From contig JAKIUW010000011.1 in the NCBI GenBank assembly GCA_021647365.1, positions 1-64,000 of the forward strand: a stretch of DNA of 64,000 nucleotides. The letters are read 5' to 3'. Position numbers and translations under genes: made by a program. The DNA comes from Cocleimonas sp. (GTDB taxonomy: Bacteria > Pseudomonadota > Gammaproteobacteria > Thiotrichales > Thiotrichaceae). Shown piece by piece: positions 1 through 8,353 of this stretch (position 1 is the first letter of the stretch; each line of letters opens with the position of its first letter). The notes under the pieces are model-generated. The model was not told the DNA's origin, searched no databases, and saw only the letters and a list, made by a program, of their open reading frames with translations.

Positions 1-295
1 TATATAACTTAACCTGTTGTTGGTTTATAGGTTTTCCAGACATATAAATCTCTTGTGATTAATACATCTGAAGCTTACTAAAAACCGGCCAAACTAGTTG
101 TCGCTAGGCGGTCAAGTTAATTGTCGTCTAATAAGAAAGTCAAAATCTGTGAGGCTTAAGTCCATATTTCCCTTGGTTTATTGTTATAGTTTATCATAAA
201 TATTAGTATTTATATGGGTAGGCTAATATTGAATAACCAATATATTAGAAGTGAGTCACTAACTGTTCGTTGGTCGTCCATACAAAAAGCATATC

Positions 296-321
296 AATGA
301 TGTAAAACTAGGGGGGTGTAC
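296..321 (+). repeat. G-run repeat copy (CTA variant)
   Basis: Reads TGATGTAAAACTA followed by six G and TGTAC. It is the CTA variant of the dispersed G-run repeat and lies about 90 bases upstream of the vapB start. Confidence 0.85.
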
Positions 322-349
322 CTCACAATTAATAACAAAAACCCAAAAA

Positions 350-376
350 GTGTACAATACACCAACAAAGGTGTAT
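350..376. promoter_or_regulatory. Candidate VapBC operator palindrome
   Basis: GTGTACAATACAC (350-362) has GTGTA/TACAC arms, and a third GTGTAT half-site lies at 371-376, 34 bases before the antitoxin start. VapBC operons are usually autoregulated by antitoxin bound to such palindromes upstream of vapB. The assignment here rests on position and symmetry only. Confidence 0.35.
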
Positions 377-409
377 GGTTAAATCAACACTAATATTAGG
401 AAAATAAAA

Positions 410-646
410 ATGAGAACCAATATAGTCCTAAATGATGATCTTGTAAAAGAAGCCACCATGCTAACAGGCATTACAACCAAACGTGAGTTAGTAGATGTCG
501 CTCTGCGTGAACTTATCCATAGTAAAAAGAAAAAAGACTTATTCGATTTAGCTGGTCAGATTGATTTTTCAGATAACTATGATTACAAATCTACAAGGGA
601 ACTACGCGCTGTAGCAGAGGATAAAGGGACCTATGGTTCTGATTGA
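410..646 (+). CDS. vapB: Type II antitoxin, VapB family
   Basis: A 78-residue protein that probably binds and neutralises the PIN-domain toxin encoded directly downstream and represses the operon. The N-terminal part (MRTNIVLNDDLVKEA, then TKRELVDVALREL) matches the ribbon-helix-helix-like DNA-binding region of short VapB antitoxins (DUF2191 type). The acidic, less ordered C-terminal part is the usual toxin-binding tail. The gene overlaps the toxin gene by 14 bases, the typical translationally coupled arrangement. The start is supported by an AGGAAAA stretch about 8 bases upstream and by the family's normal length. Confidence 0.85.
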   Translation: MRTNIVLNDDLVKEATMLTGITTKRELVDVALRELIHSKKKKDLFDLAGQIDFSDNYDYKSTRELRAVAEDKGTYGSD

Positions 647-1031
647 TACTTCTATCTGGATAAATGTTCTAGGGAAAAGAAAATCTAAATCTTATACTCA
701 AAACCTTCAAGACGTGATTGGCGGTAGAGATATTGTTTTAACGCGCTTTCAACAGCTAGAAATTTTACAAGGTTGTAGCACTGAAAAAGAGTGGGGGAAG
801 TTAAGTGAGTACTTGGATGGGCAAGATTATTTAGAAACGCTTTCTACAACATGGCAATCAGCCGCACGTATTTTTTATGAGTTACGCAAAAAAGGTTTAA
901 CTGTAAGAAGCCCCATAGATTGTTGTATTGCACAGATAGCTATTGAACAGCGTGTATTGTTGATTCATAACGACCGCGACTTTGATGTGATTGGGAAGCA
1001 TTTTCCTTTGCGACATTTAAGGATCATGTAA
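633..1031 (+). CDS. vapC: Type II toxin, VapC PIN-domain ribonuclease
   Basis: A 132-residue PIN-domain endoribonuclease, expected to cut tRNA or rRNA when freed from VapB. The acidic active-site residues are present: D5 in LIDTSIW, E43 in QLEILQG, D96 in SPIDCCIA, and D114/D116 in HNDRDFD. Length is normal for VapC. It overlaps vapB by 14 bases. The last codons (ATC ATG TAA) lie inside a G-run repeat copy, so the stop codon and final residues are repeat-derived. The protein looks intact and active. Confidence 0.9.
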   Translation: MVLIDTSIWINVLGKRKSKSYTQNLQDVIGGRDIVLTRFQQLEILQGCSTEKEWGKLSEYLDGQDYLETLSTTWQSAARIFYELRKKGLTVRSPIDCCIAQIAIEQRVLLIHNDRDFDVIGKHFPLRHLRIM

Positions 1032-1049
1032 AAGTGGGGGGGTGTGCTT
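1023..1049 (+). repeat. G-run repeat copy overlapping the vapC stop
   Basis: ATCATGTAAAAGT, then seven G and TGTGCTT. The TAA within ATGTAAAA is the stop codon of vapC. Confidence 0.9.
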
Positions 1050-1121
1050 GGGCTAATATGTAAATGAATCTATTTATTCTTTTATAAAAGCTTGCCTAGA
1101 AATTTGAGTACATTTGCCGCG

Positions 1122-1141
1122 CCCTTCGACTCCGCTCAGGG
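1122..1141. repeat. CTTCGAC..CTCAG family repeat, single unit
   Basis: CCCTTCGACTCCGCTCAGGG is one unit of a palindromic intergenic repeat common in proteobacteria. A two-arm copy of a related form lies at 31927-31984. It sits between the convergent ends of vapC and the DUF1501 gene. Confidence 0.6.
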
Positions 1142-1147
1142 AGCTAT

Positions 1148-2311
1148 TTAAACAAAAGGCAAATTTCCCAAATTCCCCCATGGGCTAGGCTGATTCCACC
1201 AGCGTTGCGCTAAGGTTGCGTATATAGCCCGAAAGTCTGTGGTAAATTGTACGTTGCCATTGGCATCTAGTTTTGATAAATCGGGGTGCTTTCCGTAGAT
1301 ACCTCCTTTTACTTTTCCGCCTAAAATCATGTGTGCTGAGGCAGTTCCGTGGTCTGTTCCGCCGCCACGATTTTCTTTGGCGCGTCGTCCAAATTCGGAA
1401 TAGGTGACGACCAACACGTTATTCCACATGCCTGCGCGTTGCATAGATTTCTGGAAGGATGCTAAGCCATTGGCTACTTGGTAGAGTGCGGTGTCTTGTG
1501 CACCGCGTTGCCCCGAGTGAGTATCGAAGCCGTCTTGAGTGACTTTGTAGACGGGTGCATCTACGCCGTTGATGATCATTTCTGCAACGGATTCTAAACT
1601 GTGACCTAAAACTCCTTTTGAGAATCCGACACCTGAGCGTTTTGGATTACGCCCCATACGTTTTGCGAGTTGATCGCCAACCGCAAATAGTTGATGCTGT
1701 GTTTCACTGACATGCGCGATGGCAGGGTTTAATCTATTGGGTTGAACGTCGCTTATACGTTTTATTTGGCTTAAAAATGTCTTCGGGCTTTGCATGGTAA
1801 CACTGGTTAAATTGCTACCGCTGAGTGGTCCAAGTTGTGCTTGTCCTTTATTTAATGCAACGCCGTGTAAGCCTTGTTTGTATTTTGGTAAAATACGCGT
1901 TAGCCAGCCTTCTTCTATAAATTGGTTAGATGCGGATGCAGAATCCCAAATATCCATTGAACGAAAATGTGATAACACTGGGTTGTGATAACCGACGCCA
2001 TGCACCCAAGCCATTTGCCCTGCGTTCCACAGCGGCATCAGTGCTTTCATGCGCGGATGCAACCCCATTTCTTTATCGAGAGTCAGCACTTGTCTTTGTT
2101 TTATGGCGATGCGTGGACGGTATTTGTAATAAAGCTCATCGGCATAGGGTACAAGCGTATTGAAGCCGTCGTTACCCCCTTTGAGTTCCACTAAGACAAC
2201 GATTCTATTTTGACGGCCGTTTGCCGCGAATACCATTTCGGGTGTTAATAATGGAACGGTTGCCGATGCGGATATTAAACCTGCATATTTTAGGAATTCT
2301 CTACGATCCAT
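1148..2311 (-). CDS. DUF1501 domain protein, Tat-exported
   Basis: A 387-residue protein of the DUF1501 family, distantly related to sulfatase/alkaline-phosphatase folds; its function is not established. The N-terminus MDRREFLKYAGL matches a twin-arginine signal (RRxFLK), followed by a hydrophobic stretch and a likely cleavage site near residue 29, so folded export to the periplasm is expected. Family motifs seen are VELKGGNDGFN, HYHNP-like HGVGYHNPVLSHFRSMDIW, TYSEFGRRAKENRGGGTDHG. It is transcribed after the DUF1800 gene, with a G-run repeat in the 90-base gap. DUF1501 and DUF1800 genes are very often paired, which suggests a shared envelope role. Confidence 0.9.
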   Translation of the reverse strand: MDRREFLKYAGLISASATVPLLTPEMVFAANGRQNRIVVLVELKGGNDGFNTLVPYADELYYKYRPRIAIKQRQVLTLDKEMGLHPRMKALMPLWNAGQMAWVHGVGYHNPVLSHFRSMDIWDSASASNQFIEEGWLTRILPKYKQGLHGVALNKGQAQLGPLSGSNLTSVTMQSPKTFLSQIKRISDVQPNRLNPAIAHVSETQHQLFAVGDQLAKRMGRNPKRSGVGFSKGVLGHSLESVAEMIINGVDAPVYKVTQDGFDTHSGQRGAQDTALYQVANGLASFQKSMQRAGMWNNVLVVTYSEFGRRAKENRGGGTDHGTASAHMILGGKVKGGIYGKHPDLSKLDANGNVQFTTDFRAIYATLAQRWWNQPSPWGNLGNLPFV

Positions 2312-2347
2312 TGTTTGCTCCTAGATGTTTTAGAGAAAGGTTATCTA

Positions 2348-2374
2348 AAGCACACCCCCCCACTTTTACATCAT
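2348..2374 (-). repeat. G-run repeat copy between the DUF1800 and DUF1501 genes
   Basis: Minus-orientation copy: AAGCACACCCCCCCACTTTT followed by ACATCAT on the + strand. It lies inside a probable two-gene operon. Confidence 0.9.
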
Positions 2375-2401
2375 TGTTTTTTTGACTGTTGTTATTTTTC
2401 A

Positions 2402-3697
2402 TTACAGCACCTGATAGGCTGGATCTAACACAAAAGCACGTGCTAAACGTTGCTTGCCTGATGTTGTTGGTGGCGCTTGTAACGGAGGAATCGCCAGCAA
2501 CCATTCTCGCAATTGCTGAGGACTAATATCTGGCATTTTCGCGGCTATGCCACCTCGGTTTCTTACTTCATTAAGATTGCCTCGGGTGAGGTTATTCATC
2601 ATGGAATTTCGTCGTAATAATGATTGTGAACTGATCCATGTTTTTCCACCTGACCAGCCTTTAACGCTTGGCTGGGCAAATACCGATTGGCCCATAATAC
2701 TAAGGTTATGCGATAAATCAGTATGAGCAGGCGAATAGGGCAGTGTGCGTAATGTACCGATGGTGAGCTGTATCGGTGATTTTATTAATGCGCCTCGATG
2801 TCGTTTATCCCAAAAAGCATTACTGTTAAATACGGCACGAATCAATGTTGCGATATTGTAGTTAGAACCACGAAAAGCTTGCGCCCATTGTTTAGTAACG
2901 CGTTGATCGGGTCGTGAGATGCTGACGAATTCGTGCCACATCTTTTCAGCTATACGTTCAGCAGTGCGCGGATGTCTTAGTAAGATATTAATAATATCTT
3001 CACCTTTGAGATTCCCACGTTTGCCTAAAAAGGTTTTTACACCAGTGTCGTGATCTTCAGGGCGAAATCTAAAAAGTCCGCTGCGATCATCTATACCCCA
3101 GCCAGTAAAGGCACGCGCTGCTTCGCGCATGTCATTTTCTGAATAATGACCAATGCCGACGGTAAATAGCTCAAGCAATTCACGTGCGAAGTTTTCATTA
3201 GGTTCTTCTTTGGTGCTTATGTAGCCATCAAGATAAAGTAGCATCGCTGGATCTCTGGCGATGTCGTGTAACATTTGTCCAAAATTACCAAACGCATTTT
3301 TGCGCAAGCTAAGATTTTGCTTGTGAAGCATGCTGGCTTGGTCGGTTTTTTCAATTGTGGATGGGAAATGGTTGTGCCAGAATAAAGTCATACGTTCTAA
3401 AAAAGGTGAACGTGTGACTAATAAATGTTTCACCCACCAGTCTTGTAGTTTTTTACCTTCTACACGTGAGATACGTCGAACCATTTTTTTACGGCGCATA
3501 TTATTGCGTAAACCAAGCATTCTCGGCCATGGGCTCATGCTTGGTGGTGCAGGTAGCCGCGCATCATAATTTTTTAATAATTGTTCAACGGCTTGTTGGC
3601 GGGTGAGATTTTGGAATTGTTGAATGGTTTTCCACTCAGCTCCTATACCCGCGCGTTCGACGAGATGCCGTGCTTCTTCAAAACTTAGCTTGCCCAT
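2402..3697 (-). CDS. DUF1800 domain protein
   Basis: A 431-residue DUF1800 family protein of unknown biochemical role. Diagnostic motifs are FWHNHF near residue 110, ENFARELLELFTVG near residue 170, and ARAFTGW near residue 190. The N-terminus (MGKLSFEEARHLVERAGIG) is the usual start of the domain and shows no obvious signal peptide; many relatives carry a short leader. It lies directly upstream of the DUF1501 gene on the same strand, the arrangement seen in many bacteria, where the pair is suspected of acting together at or beyond the inner membrane. Confidence 0.88.
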   Translation of the reverse strand: MGKLSFEEARHLVERAGIGAEWKTIQQFQNLTRQQAVEQLLKNYDARLPAPPSMSPWPRMLGLRNNMRRKKMVRRISRVEGKKLQDWWVKHLLVTRSPFLERMTLFWHNHFPSTIEKTDQASMLHKQNLSLRKNAFGNFGQMLHDIARDPAMLLYLDGYISTKEEPNENFARELLELFTVGIGHYSENDMREAARAFTGWGIDDRSGLFRFRPEDHDTGVKTFLGKRGNLKGEDIINILLRHPRTAERIAEKMWHEFVSISRPDQRVTKQWAQAFRGSNYNIATLIRAVFNSNAFWDKRHRGALIKSPIQLTIGTLRTLPYSPAHTDLSHNLSIMGQSVFAQPSVKGWSGGKTWISSQSLLRRNSMMNNLTRGNLNEVRNRGGIAAKMPDISPQQLREWLLAIPPLQAPPTTSGKQRLARAFVLDPAYQVL

Positions 3698-3903
3698 TTT
3701 AGCTGCCTATTTTTGGTATATACCGATTGTATCACTCCAGAACGGAACTGCTCCCCATGTTATGGATATGTCTAACGGTTTAATTTTTTATAATTGTCAC
3801 TGTACGAGTATTATACGCGACTAAAGTTCAGTATTTATTAAAACTTTCTTGTAATGATTATGTTTAATTTTTATAAAGAATTACAATCATCAGCTAGGAA
3901 AAG

Positions 3904-3930
3904 CATCATGTAAAAGTAGGGGGGTGTGAA
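3904..3930 (+). repeat. G-run repeat copy (GTA variant)
   Basis: CATCATGTAAAAGTA, then six G and TGTGAA. It is followed after 3 bases by a CGTCAT inverted repeat, the same adjacency seen near 24.3 kb. Confidence 0.9.
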
Positions 3931-3933
3931 TTC

Positions 3934-3980
3934 TAACAACCGTCATCCTTGCTAGAAACATGCAGGAATGACGGTTGTTA
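3934..3980. repeat. CGTCAT-type inverted repeat
   Basis: TAACAACCGTCAT and ATGACGGTTGTTA form a perfect 13-bp stem around a 21-base centre. A related ACTTCGTCAT..ATGACGAAGT pair occurs at 24358-24442. Confidence 0.7.
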
Positions 3981-3993
3981 AACGTGTTTAATT

Positions 3994-4155
3994 TAAGGAA
4001 GTCCTGATCAAGTCCAACTATTTTTGGCTTGCTAAAACTGCCGATATTTTCCACGAAGATCGGCACAATAGAGTGACTATTACGCCTCACTTCGTGAAAA
4101 ATAGCGACAGTTTTTTCTGCGCCAAATTCTAATCGACTTAATCAGGGCTTCCTTA
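3994..4155. mobile_element. MITE-like palindromic element
   Basis: A 162-base element whose two halves are inverted copies. The outer 21 bases match with 2 differences (TAAGGAAG, CCTGAT and AAGTC are shared). A second matching block of about 25 bases (AAAACTG.CG.TATTTT.CACGAAG) follows in each arm. It has no coding capacity. Its right end supplies the TAA stop of the aminotransferase gene. No clear target-site duplication can be assigned. Confidence 0.6.
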
Positions 4156-5331
4156 GGCAAAAACTTTCATCGCTGCACTAACGGCTTTGCCAGAATCAAT
4201 CTTTGCACCCATGTCGCTGAGTACTGCATCCATTGCGCCAAGGCAAAATAGAACATTGGTTTCTGAACTTGCGTGACCCATTAAACCAATACGCCAGATT
4301 TTTCCAGCCATTGGGCCAAGACCAGCGCCAATCTCGAGGTTGTAGCTATTAAGCAGTGTGCTACGCAAAGCTGCTTCATCAACACCTTCAGGAATATTAA
4401 CCGCATTGAGCTGTGGAAGGCGAGAAGCTTCATCGACAAAGAAGCCAAGCCCCATTGCTTCAAATCCTGCTTTAAGACCGTCGTGGTTTTTAGCGTGACG
4501 TGCCCAAGAATTTTCTAAACCTTCTTCATGTAAAACAACTAAAGATTCGTGAAAGGCGTAAAGTGAATTGATAGGTGCAGTGTGGTGATACGCGCGTTGT
4601 GTGCCCGCACCCCAGTAAGCCATGACAAGGTTCAAATCCATAAACCAGCTTTGTACTGGCGTTTTGCGATTTTGGATTCTTGTCGTGGCTGCTTTGCTAA
4701 AACTTACGGGTGAAATACCCGGCGTACAAGATAAACATTTTTGTGTGCCAGAGTAGATGGCATCGATATTCCACTCATCTACTTTTAGTGGAGAACCTGC
4801 TAATGAAGTTACTGCATCAACAATGGTTAAACAATCGTATTTGTGTGCAATTTCTACCAATGTTTTCGCATCAGAAACTGCACCTGTTGATGTCTCAGCA
4901 TGTACAAAAGCAACGGTGCTGGCATTAGGATTTGTTTTTAGAGCATCTTCCAATTTTTGTGGATCAACAGGTTTGCCCCAATCGTCTTCAACCATAATCG
5001 CGGTTGCGCCACAGCGTGTGACGTTTTCTTTCATGCGCCCGCCAAATACACCATTTGAACATACGATAACAGTATCGCCAGGTTCAACCATATTTACAAA
5101 GCACGTTTCCATACCTGCAGAACCAGGTGCTGAAACTGGCATGGTTAGCTCATTTTTAGTCATGAATGCTTTTTGTAGCATGACTTTGGTTTCATCCATC
5201 ATGCCAACAAAAACTGGGTCTAAATGTCCAATCGTAGGGCGTGACATTGCCTCAAGGATTCGTGGGTTTACGTCTGAAGGGCCAGGACCCATAAGGGTTC
5301 TTTGTGGTGGGTGAAAGGAGCTAAATGCCAT
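4153..5331 (-). CDS. Alanine-glyoxylate aminotransferase family protein (class V, PLP)
   Basis: A 392-residue cytosolic PLP-dependent transaminase close to serine/alanine-glyoxylate aminotransferases, converting glyoxylate to glycine with alanine or serine as donor. The PLP lysine is K198 in SGTQKCLSCTPG, with the cofactor aspartate D172 in IVDAVTS. The N-terminal LMGPGPSDVNPRIL and the YHHTAPINSLYAFHES segment are family signatures. Length is normal. The gene stands alone. Its stop codon (TAA) is the first triplet of a MITE-like element, so the very C-terminus may have been trimmed or reset by the insertion, although the last residues look plausible. Donor specificity cannot be decided from sequence. 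Confidence 0.88.
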   Translation of the reverse strand: MAFSSFHPPQRTLMGPGPSDVNPRILEAMSRPTIGHLDPVFVGMMDETKVMLQKAFMTKNELTMPVSAPGSAGMETCFVNMVEPGDTVIVCSNGVFGGRMKENVTRCGATAIMVEDDWGKPVDPQKLEDALKTNPNASTVAFVHAETSTGAVSDAKTLVEIAHKYDCLTIVDAVTSLAGSPLKVDEWNIDAIYSGTQKCLSCTPGISPVSFSKAATTRIQNRKTPVQSWFMDLNLVMAYWGAGTQRAYHHTAPINSLYAFHESLVVLHEEGLENSWARHAKNHDGLKAGFEAMGLGFFVDEASRLPQLNAVNIPEGVDEAALRSTLLNSYNLEIGAGLGPMAGKIWRIGLMGHASSETNVLFCLGAMDAVLSDMGAKIDSGKAVSAAMKVFA

Positions 5332-5441
5332 GCTTGAATTCCTATTTTATTTTTTAAAAAAAGATTGCAAATGAATCGAAGAGGGATGATACATTTTCTT
5401 ATCGATAGTTACAGTATTCGCTAATAATTAAAGGTTATTGT

Positions 5442-5465
5442 GTGTAAAAGTGGGGGGGTGTACTT
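5442..5465 (+). repeat. G-run repeat copy
   Basis: GTGTAAAAGT, then seven G and TGTACTT; the CATCATG part is degraded. It lies between the start of the aminotransferase gene and the terminator of the cytochrome operon. Confidence 0.85.
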
Positions 5466-5475
5466 CGTTCTCGCA

Positions 5476-5500
5476 TAAAAAAGGAGGCTATATGCCTCCT
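5476..5500 (-). terminator. Intrinsic terminator of the oxidase operon
   Basis: Read on the minus strand, GGAGGC-ATATA-GCCTCC is followed by a T tract (TTTTTTATG). It lies 24 bases after the stop of the dihaem cytochrome gene, the last gene of the minus-strand oxidase operon. Confidence 0.85.
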
Positions 5501-5523
5501 TCATTGTGCTTGAATGTTTAGAT

Positions 5524-6441
5524 TTACTGTGACTGGATAATCATATAATTGACTGCCGCTTTGACAGCATCGTCGGATAAGCTTGTATTGCCACCTTTTG
5601 GGGGCATAACACCTTTACCGTTGATTGCTGATGTATAAAGTATTTCGTTACCCAAGGCTATACGCGCAGTCCAAGCCTCTTTATCAGCAATTTTTGGAGA
5701 GCCTGCTACACCAGCATCATGACAAGCAAAACAAGCACTCTTGTAGACTTTTTCACCTTCTCCATCATCGACTACGACAGTTTTATCTGCTGCTTCGGGG
5801 CTTTTTTCTTTTGTGTCTTGGGGGGCAGTAGGTGCCGCTGGAGCTGATGGTGCATTAGGAGCAGAAACGGCTGCAATTGCAGTAGTAACAGCTTCTGGCA
5901 TTTTTTGTGGGGAGGGTTCAGGTGCTTTTTCAATTGCATCGCTAACAGCCGCAGGCATTTCTGGCGCTTTTGTAGAGCCTAAATTAAAACCTGCTTCATC
6001 TGTCATATAGAGAATAGCGGCTTTGATTTCTTCATCCGTTACGGCAGGGTTACCGCCACGAGCGGGCATAGCGCCTTTTCCGTTGATGGCCGTTTTTATG
6101 AGAGCATCAAGCCCTGTTGCTACACGTGGTTCCCATGCGGCTTTATCGTCAGGTTTAGGTGCGTTGGCAATACCAGTCGCATGACAAGCTAGACAGCTTG
6201 CTTTATAAACTTCTTCACCCGAGCGTGCTTTAGTTGAACCAGATGCTTTCGTTTCTTCCGTGGCAACTGCGCCGACTGGTGCAAGGTTTTTAGAGACAGT
6301 TTTTACTTTATCATCTGTGGTTTCTGCACTATGTTCACTGCCATGTTTTGCGGGTGTGACTAAATACATAATCCCAATTGCGGCAGCTAAGGCAAGTTGT
6401 ATCCAGAATAACTTGGGTAATTTATCGTGTGAATCTGACAT
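5524..6441 (-). CDS. Membrane-anchored dihaem cytochrome c (c5-like)
   Basis: A 305-residue protein with an uncleaved N-terminal membrane anchor (about residues 11-29) and two similar cytochrome c domains facing the periplasm. Haem-binding sites are C83-x2-C86-H87 (CLACH) and C237-x2-C240-H241 (CFACH), with probable axial methionines in GKGAMPARGG (M125) and GKGVMPPKGG (M279). A Pro/Ala-rich linker (about 155-222) joins the domains. It is the last gene of the aa3 oxidase operon, so it probably delivers electrons to subunit II. The duplication inside the gene and the c5-type signature suggest internal domain doubling. Confidence 0.88.
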   Translation of the reverse strand: MSDSHDKLPKLFWIQLALAAAIGIMYLVTPAKHGSEHSAETTDDKVKTVSKNLAPVGAVATEETKASGSTKARSGEEVYKASCLACHATGIANAPKPDDKAAWEPRVATGLDALIKTAINGKGAMPARGGNPAVTDEEIKAAILYMTDEAGFNLGSTKAPEMPAAVSDAIEKAPEPSPQKMPEAVTTAIAAVSAPNAPSAPAAPTAPQDTKEKSPEAADKTVVVDDGEGEKVYKSACFACHDAGVAGSPKIADKEAWTARIALGNEILYTSAINGKGVMPPKGGNTSLSDDAVKAAVNYMIIQSQ

Positions 6442-6474
6442 ATTTCCTCCTAAGGTGTGAGAGTATAAAGACCT

Positions 6475-7230
6475 TCACAATTTAATTTTTTTAGTGTTCA
6501 GTTTAATAAATAAAAATAACAAAATGCCAGCCATCGCAAACCATTGCAATGCGTACGCATTATGTTTGTCGATGCTACCGTAATAGGGCTGCCAATCTCT
6601 AATAAACCCTGTGTTATCGTTTTTGTTTAATTCGATAATAATAGGTAGTAGCTCTATTTTTAACTCTTTTGCTAATTCAACTAGCTCTATTGACTGAATG
6701 AGTGTTGGATAGCGGGTATTAATTTCTCCCGAGTCGTCGTTAAGTACGATAGCTCGAGCTTGTTGTTTCATTACACCTAAGATATTTGTAGTATCTTGGC
6801 TGATGCTAATATCTGGAATGTTGTCACGCGTACCTTGATACGTTATCCATCCTCTATTGACGAGTACTGCTTTATTTGTGTTCTTTAATAAAAAAGGGGT
6901 TAATACGTGAAAACCAGCTCTTCCTTTGTGTGTTCTGTTATCTAATAAAAACTGGTGATCGCTATCATAGTTTCCTAATATTGCAGCCGTACGATATATC
7001 TCCTGTTTGAAGCTTTCTTCTTTAATATTACCTTTATGGATAAAAGTATTTAGGTCTAAAGCTTCCTTCTGTTGTGCTTCTTTCACACCACTATCAATAA
7101 CCTTTTTTTGGTCTGCTCTATCTAATTGCCACAAACCCAATGAAATTAAAAAGGGGACTAAAAAAATAGCGGCTAATGTAGGAATGAGTTTTGGAGCAAA
7201 CAGGGAGTTTCCAATTTTTAAACGAATCAT
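6475..7230 (-). CDS. SURF1-family oxidase assembly protein
   Basis: A 251-residue inner-membrane protein that helps haem a insertion or maturation of cytochrome oxidase subunit I. The family pattern is present: an N-terminal membrane helix (about residues 14-34, ending GLWQLDRADQK), a periplasmic domain with VNRGWI and a second helix at the C-terminus (YALQWFAMAGILLFLFIKL). It follows the DUF2909 gene by 5 bases within the oxidase operon, the standard position in gammaproteobacteria. Confidence 0.9.
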   Translation of the reverse strand: MIRLKIGNSLFAPKLIPTLAAIFLVPFLISLGLWQLDRADQKKVIDSGVKEAQQKEALDLNTFIHKGNIKEESFKQEIYRTAAILGNYDSDHQFLLDNRTHKGRAGFHVLTPFLLKNTNKAVLVNRGWITYQGTRDNIPDISISQDTTNILGVMKQQARAIVLNDDSGEINTRYPTLIQSIELVELAKELKIELLPIIIELNKNDNTGFIRDWQPYYGSIDKHNAYALQWFAMAGILLFLFIKLNTKKIKL

Positions 7231-7235
7231 CAGCG

Positions 7236-7436
7236 TTAAGCTACACCTGCTGGCTTAATCCATCCCATCCAAAATGAAAACAGAATGAAGAGAAATAAAA
7301 GGATGGAAATACCAACACGCAGAGTTAAAGCTTTAACCATACGTTTAGAACCTCCACCATCTTTCATCATGTAATATAAAGCTGATGCTAGGCTGTAGAT
7401 AATGAATATAAAAAATATCAGTATGATGTAATTCAT
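7236..7436 (-). CDS. DUF2909 twin-transmembrane small protein
   Basis: A 66-residue inner-membrane protein with two helices (about residues 3-22 and 42-61) separated by a short basic loop MMKDGGGSKRMVKALTLR, the signature of the DUF2909 family. These genes sit almost always between oxidase subunit III and SURF1, as here. A role in assembly or stability of the oxidase is inferred from context only. Confidence 0.85.
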   Translation of the reverse strand: MNYIILIFFIFIIYSLASALYYMMKDGGGSKRMVKALTLRVGISILLFLFILFSFWMGWIKPAGVA

Positions 7437-7462
7437 GAATCAACCCTAATTGTTGTTATAGG

Positions 7463-8335
7463 TTACAACCAGTAAACAACAATAAACAGCCCTAACCAAA
7501 CCACATCAACGAAGTGCCAGTACCATGCAACCGCTTCAAAACCAAAGTGACGGTCTTTCTTAAAGTGACCACGAATAGCGCGCATAAGGATGACGATAAG
7601 CATAATCGTACCAAGCGTCACGTGTAAGCCGTGGAATCCGGTGAGCATGAAGAAGGTGCTCCCATAAATACCGGAGGTTAATTTAAGGTCAAGATGTTGG
7701 TAGGCTTCTATATATTCAAAAGCCTGTAAACCTAAGAAAATGACACCAAGAATGATGGTTGCAATCAAGCCGCCAATGAGACCTGAACGATTCTCGTCCA
7801 TTAATGACCAATGTGCATAAGTTAGTGTTGCGCCACTGGTTAACAGCGTAAGGGTATTAATTGCAGGTATTTCCCACGCTTCGATAATGCCTTTTGGTAC
7901 AGTGAAGTTTGTTGTGTCAGGCATTTTAATCAATGGCCATACAGATTTGAACTCAGGCCATAAATTCTCTCCAGTCCAAAAATTATTACCTTCACCTGCT
8001 AACCAAGGCACAGATAACTGTCTTGCGTAGAAGAGAGCGCCAAAGAATGCGGCAAAGAACATGACTTCAGAAAATATAAACCAACCCATACCAATACGAA
8101 AAGACTTATCAACTTGCAGATTATAAGTACCTGTTTCACTTTCATTAATAACTTGACCAATCCAGCCAAACAGCATGAAAATAATAATACCAAAGCCGAG
8201 TATCATAGAAATTGTGCCAACTAAACTGTCATGCAGTGAAGCTGCAAAACCTCCCAGTAAAGCAGCCATGCCAATCGAGCCTAAAATAGGCCAATAACTT
8301 CCATCTGGTACAAAATAGTCTGATCTTGATTGCAT
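7463..8335 (-). CDS. ctaE: Cytochrome c oxidase subunit III
   Basis: A 290-residue, seven-helix integral membrane subunit of the aa3-type oxidase. Recognisable features are FIFSEVMFFAAFFGALFYAR (with the conserved glutamate), the ANTP-like PAINTLTLLTSGATLTYAHW segment, and FHGLHVTLGTIML near the C-terminus, ending with the typical WYWHFVDVVWLGLFIVVYWL pattern. It lies 18 bases downstream of ctaG in the same operon. Length agrees with proteobacterial CoxC, and it looks complete. Confidence 0.95.
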   Translation of the reverse strand: MQSRSDYFVPDGSYWPILGSIGMAALLGGFAASLHDSLVGTISMILGFGIIIFMLFGWIGQVINESETGTYNLQVDKSFRIGMGWFIFSEVMFFAAFFGALFYARQLSVPWLAGEGNNFWTGENLWPEFKSVWPLIKMPDTTNFTVPKGIIEAWEIPAINTLTLLTSGATLTYAHWSLMDENRSGLIGGLIATIILGVIFLGLQAFEYIEAYQHLDLKLTSGIYGSTFFMLTGFHGLHVTLGTIMLIVILMRAIRGHFKKDRHFGFEAVAWYWHFVDVVWLGLFIVVYWL

Positions 8336-8353
8336 GAAATTCTTCTCCTTTGA

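Larger units (their letters stand above)
1..409. other. Gene-free stretch upstream of vapBC
   Basis: No supportable reading frame is visible here on either strand. The DNA is AT-rich. It carries one G-run repeat copy (296-321) and a short palindrome next to the vapB start. The left part may be the tail of something beyond the window edge. Confidence 0.5.
3698..4152. other. Repeat-rich intergenic stretch
   Basis: No gene is seen. The stretch holds the upstream region of the DUF1800 gene (a GTATAAT box reads on the minus strand near 3810-3816), one G-run repeat (3904-3930), a 13-bp-stem inverted repeat (3934-3980) and most of a MITE-like palindrome (3994-4155). Confidence 0.6.

Noticed and set aside
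4290..5320. Plus-strand ORFs opposite the aminotransferase gene
   Set aside because: They overlap the conserved minus-strand gene entirely and show no recognisable domain or ribosome site.
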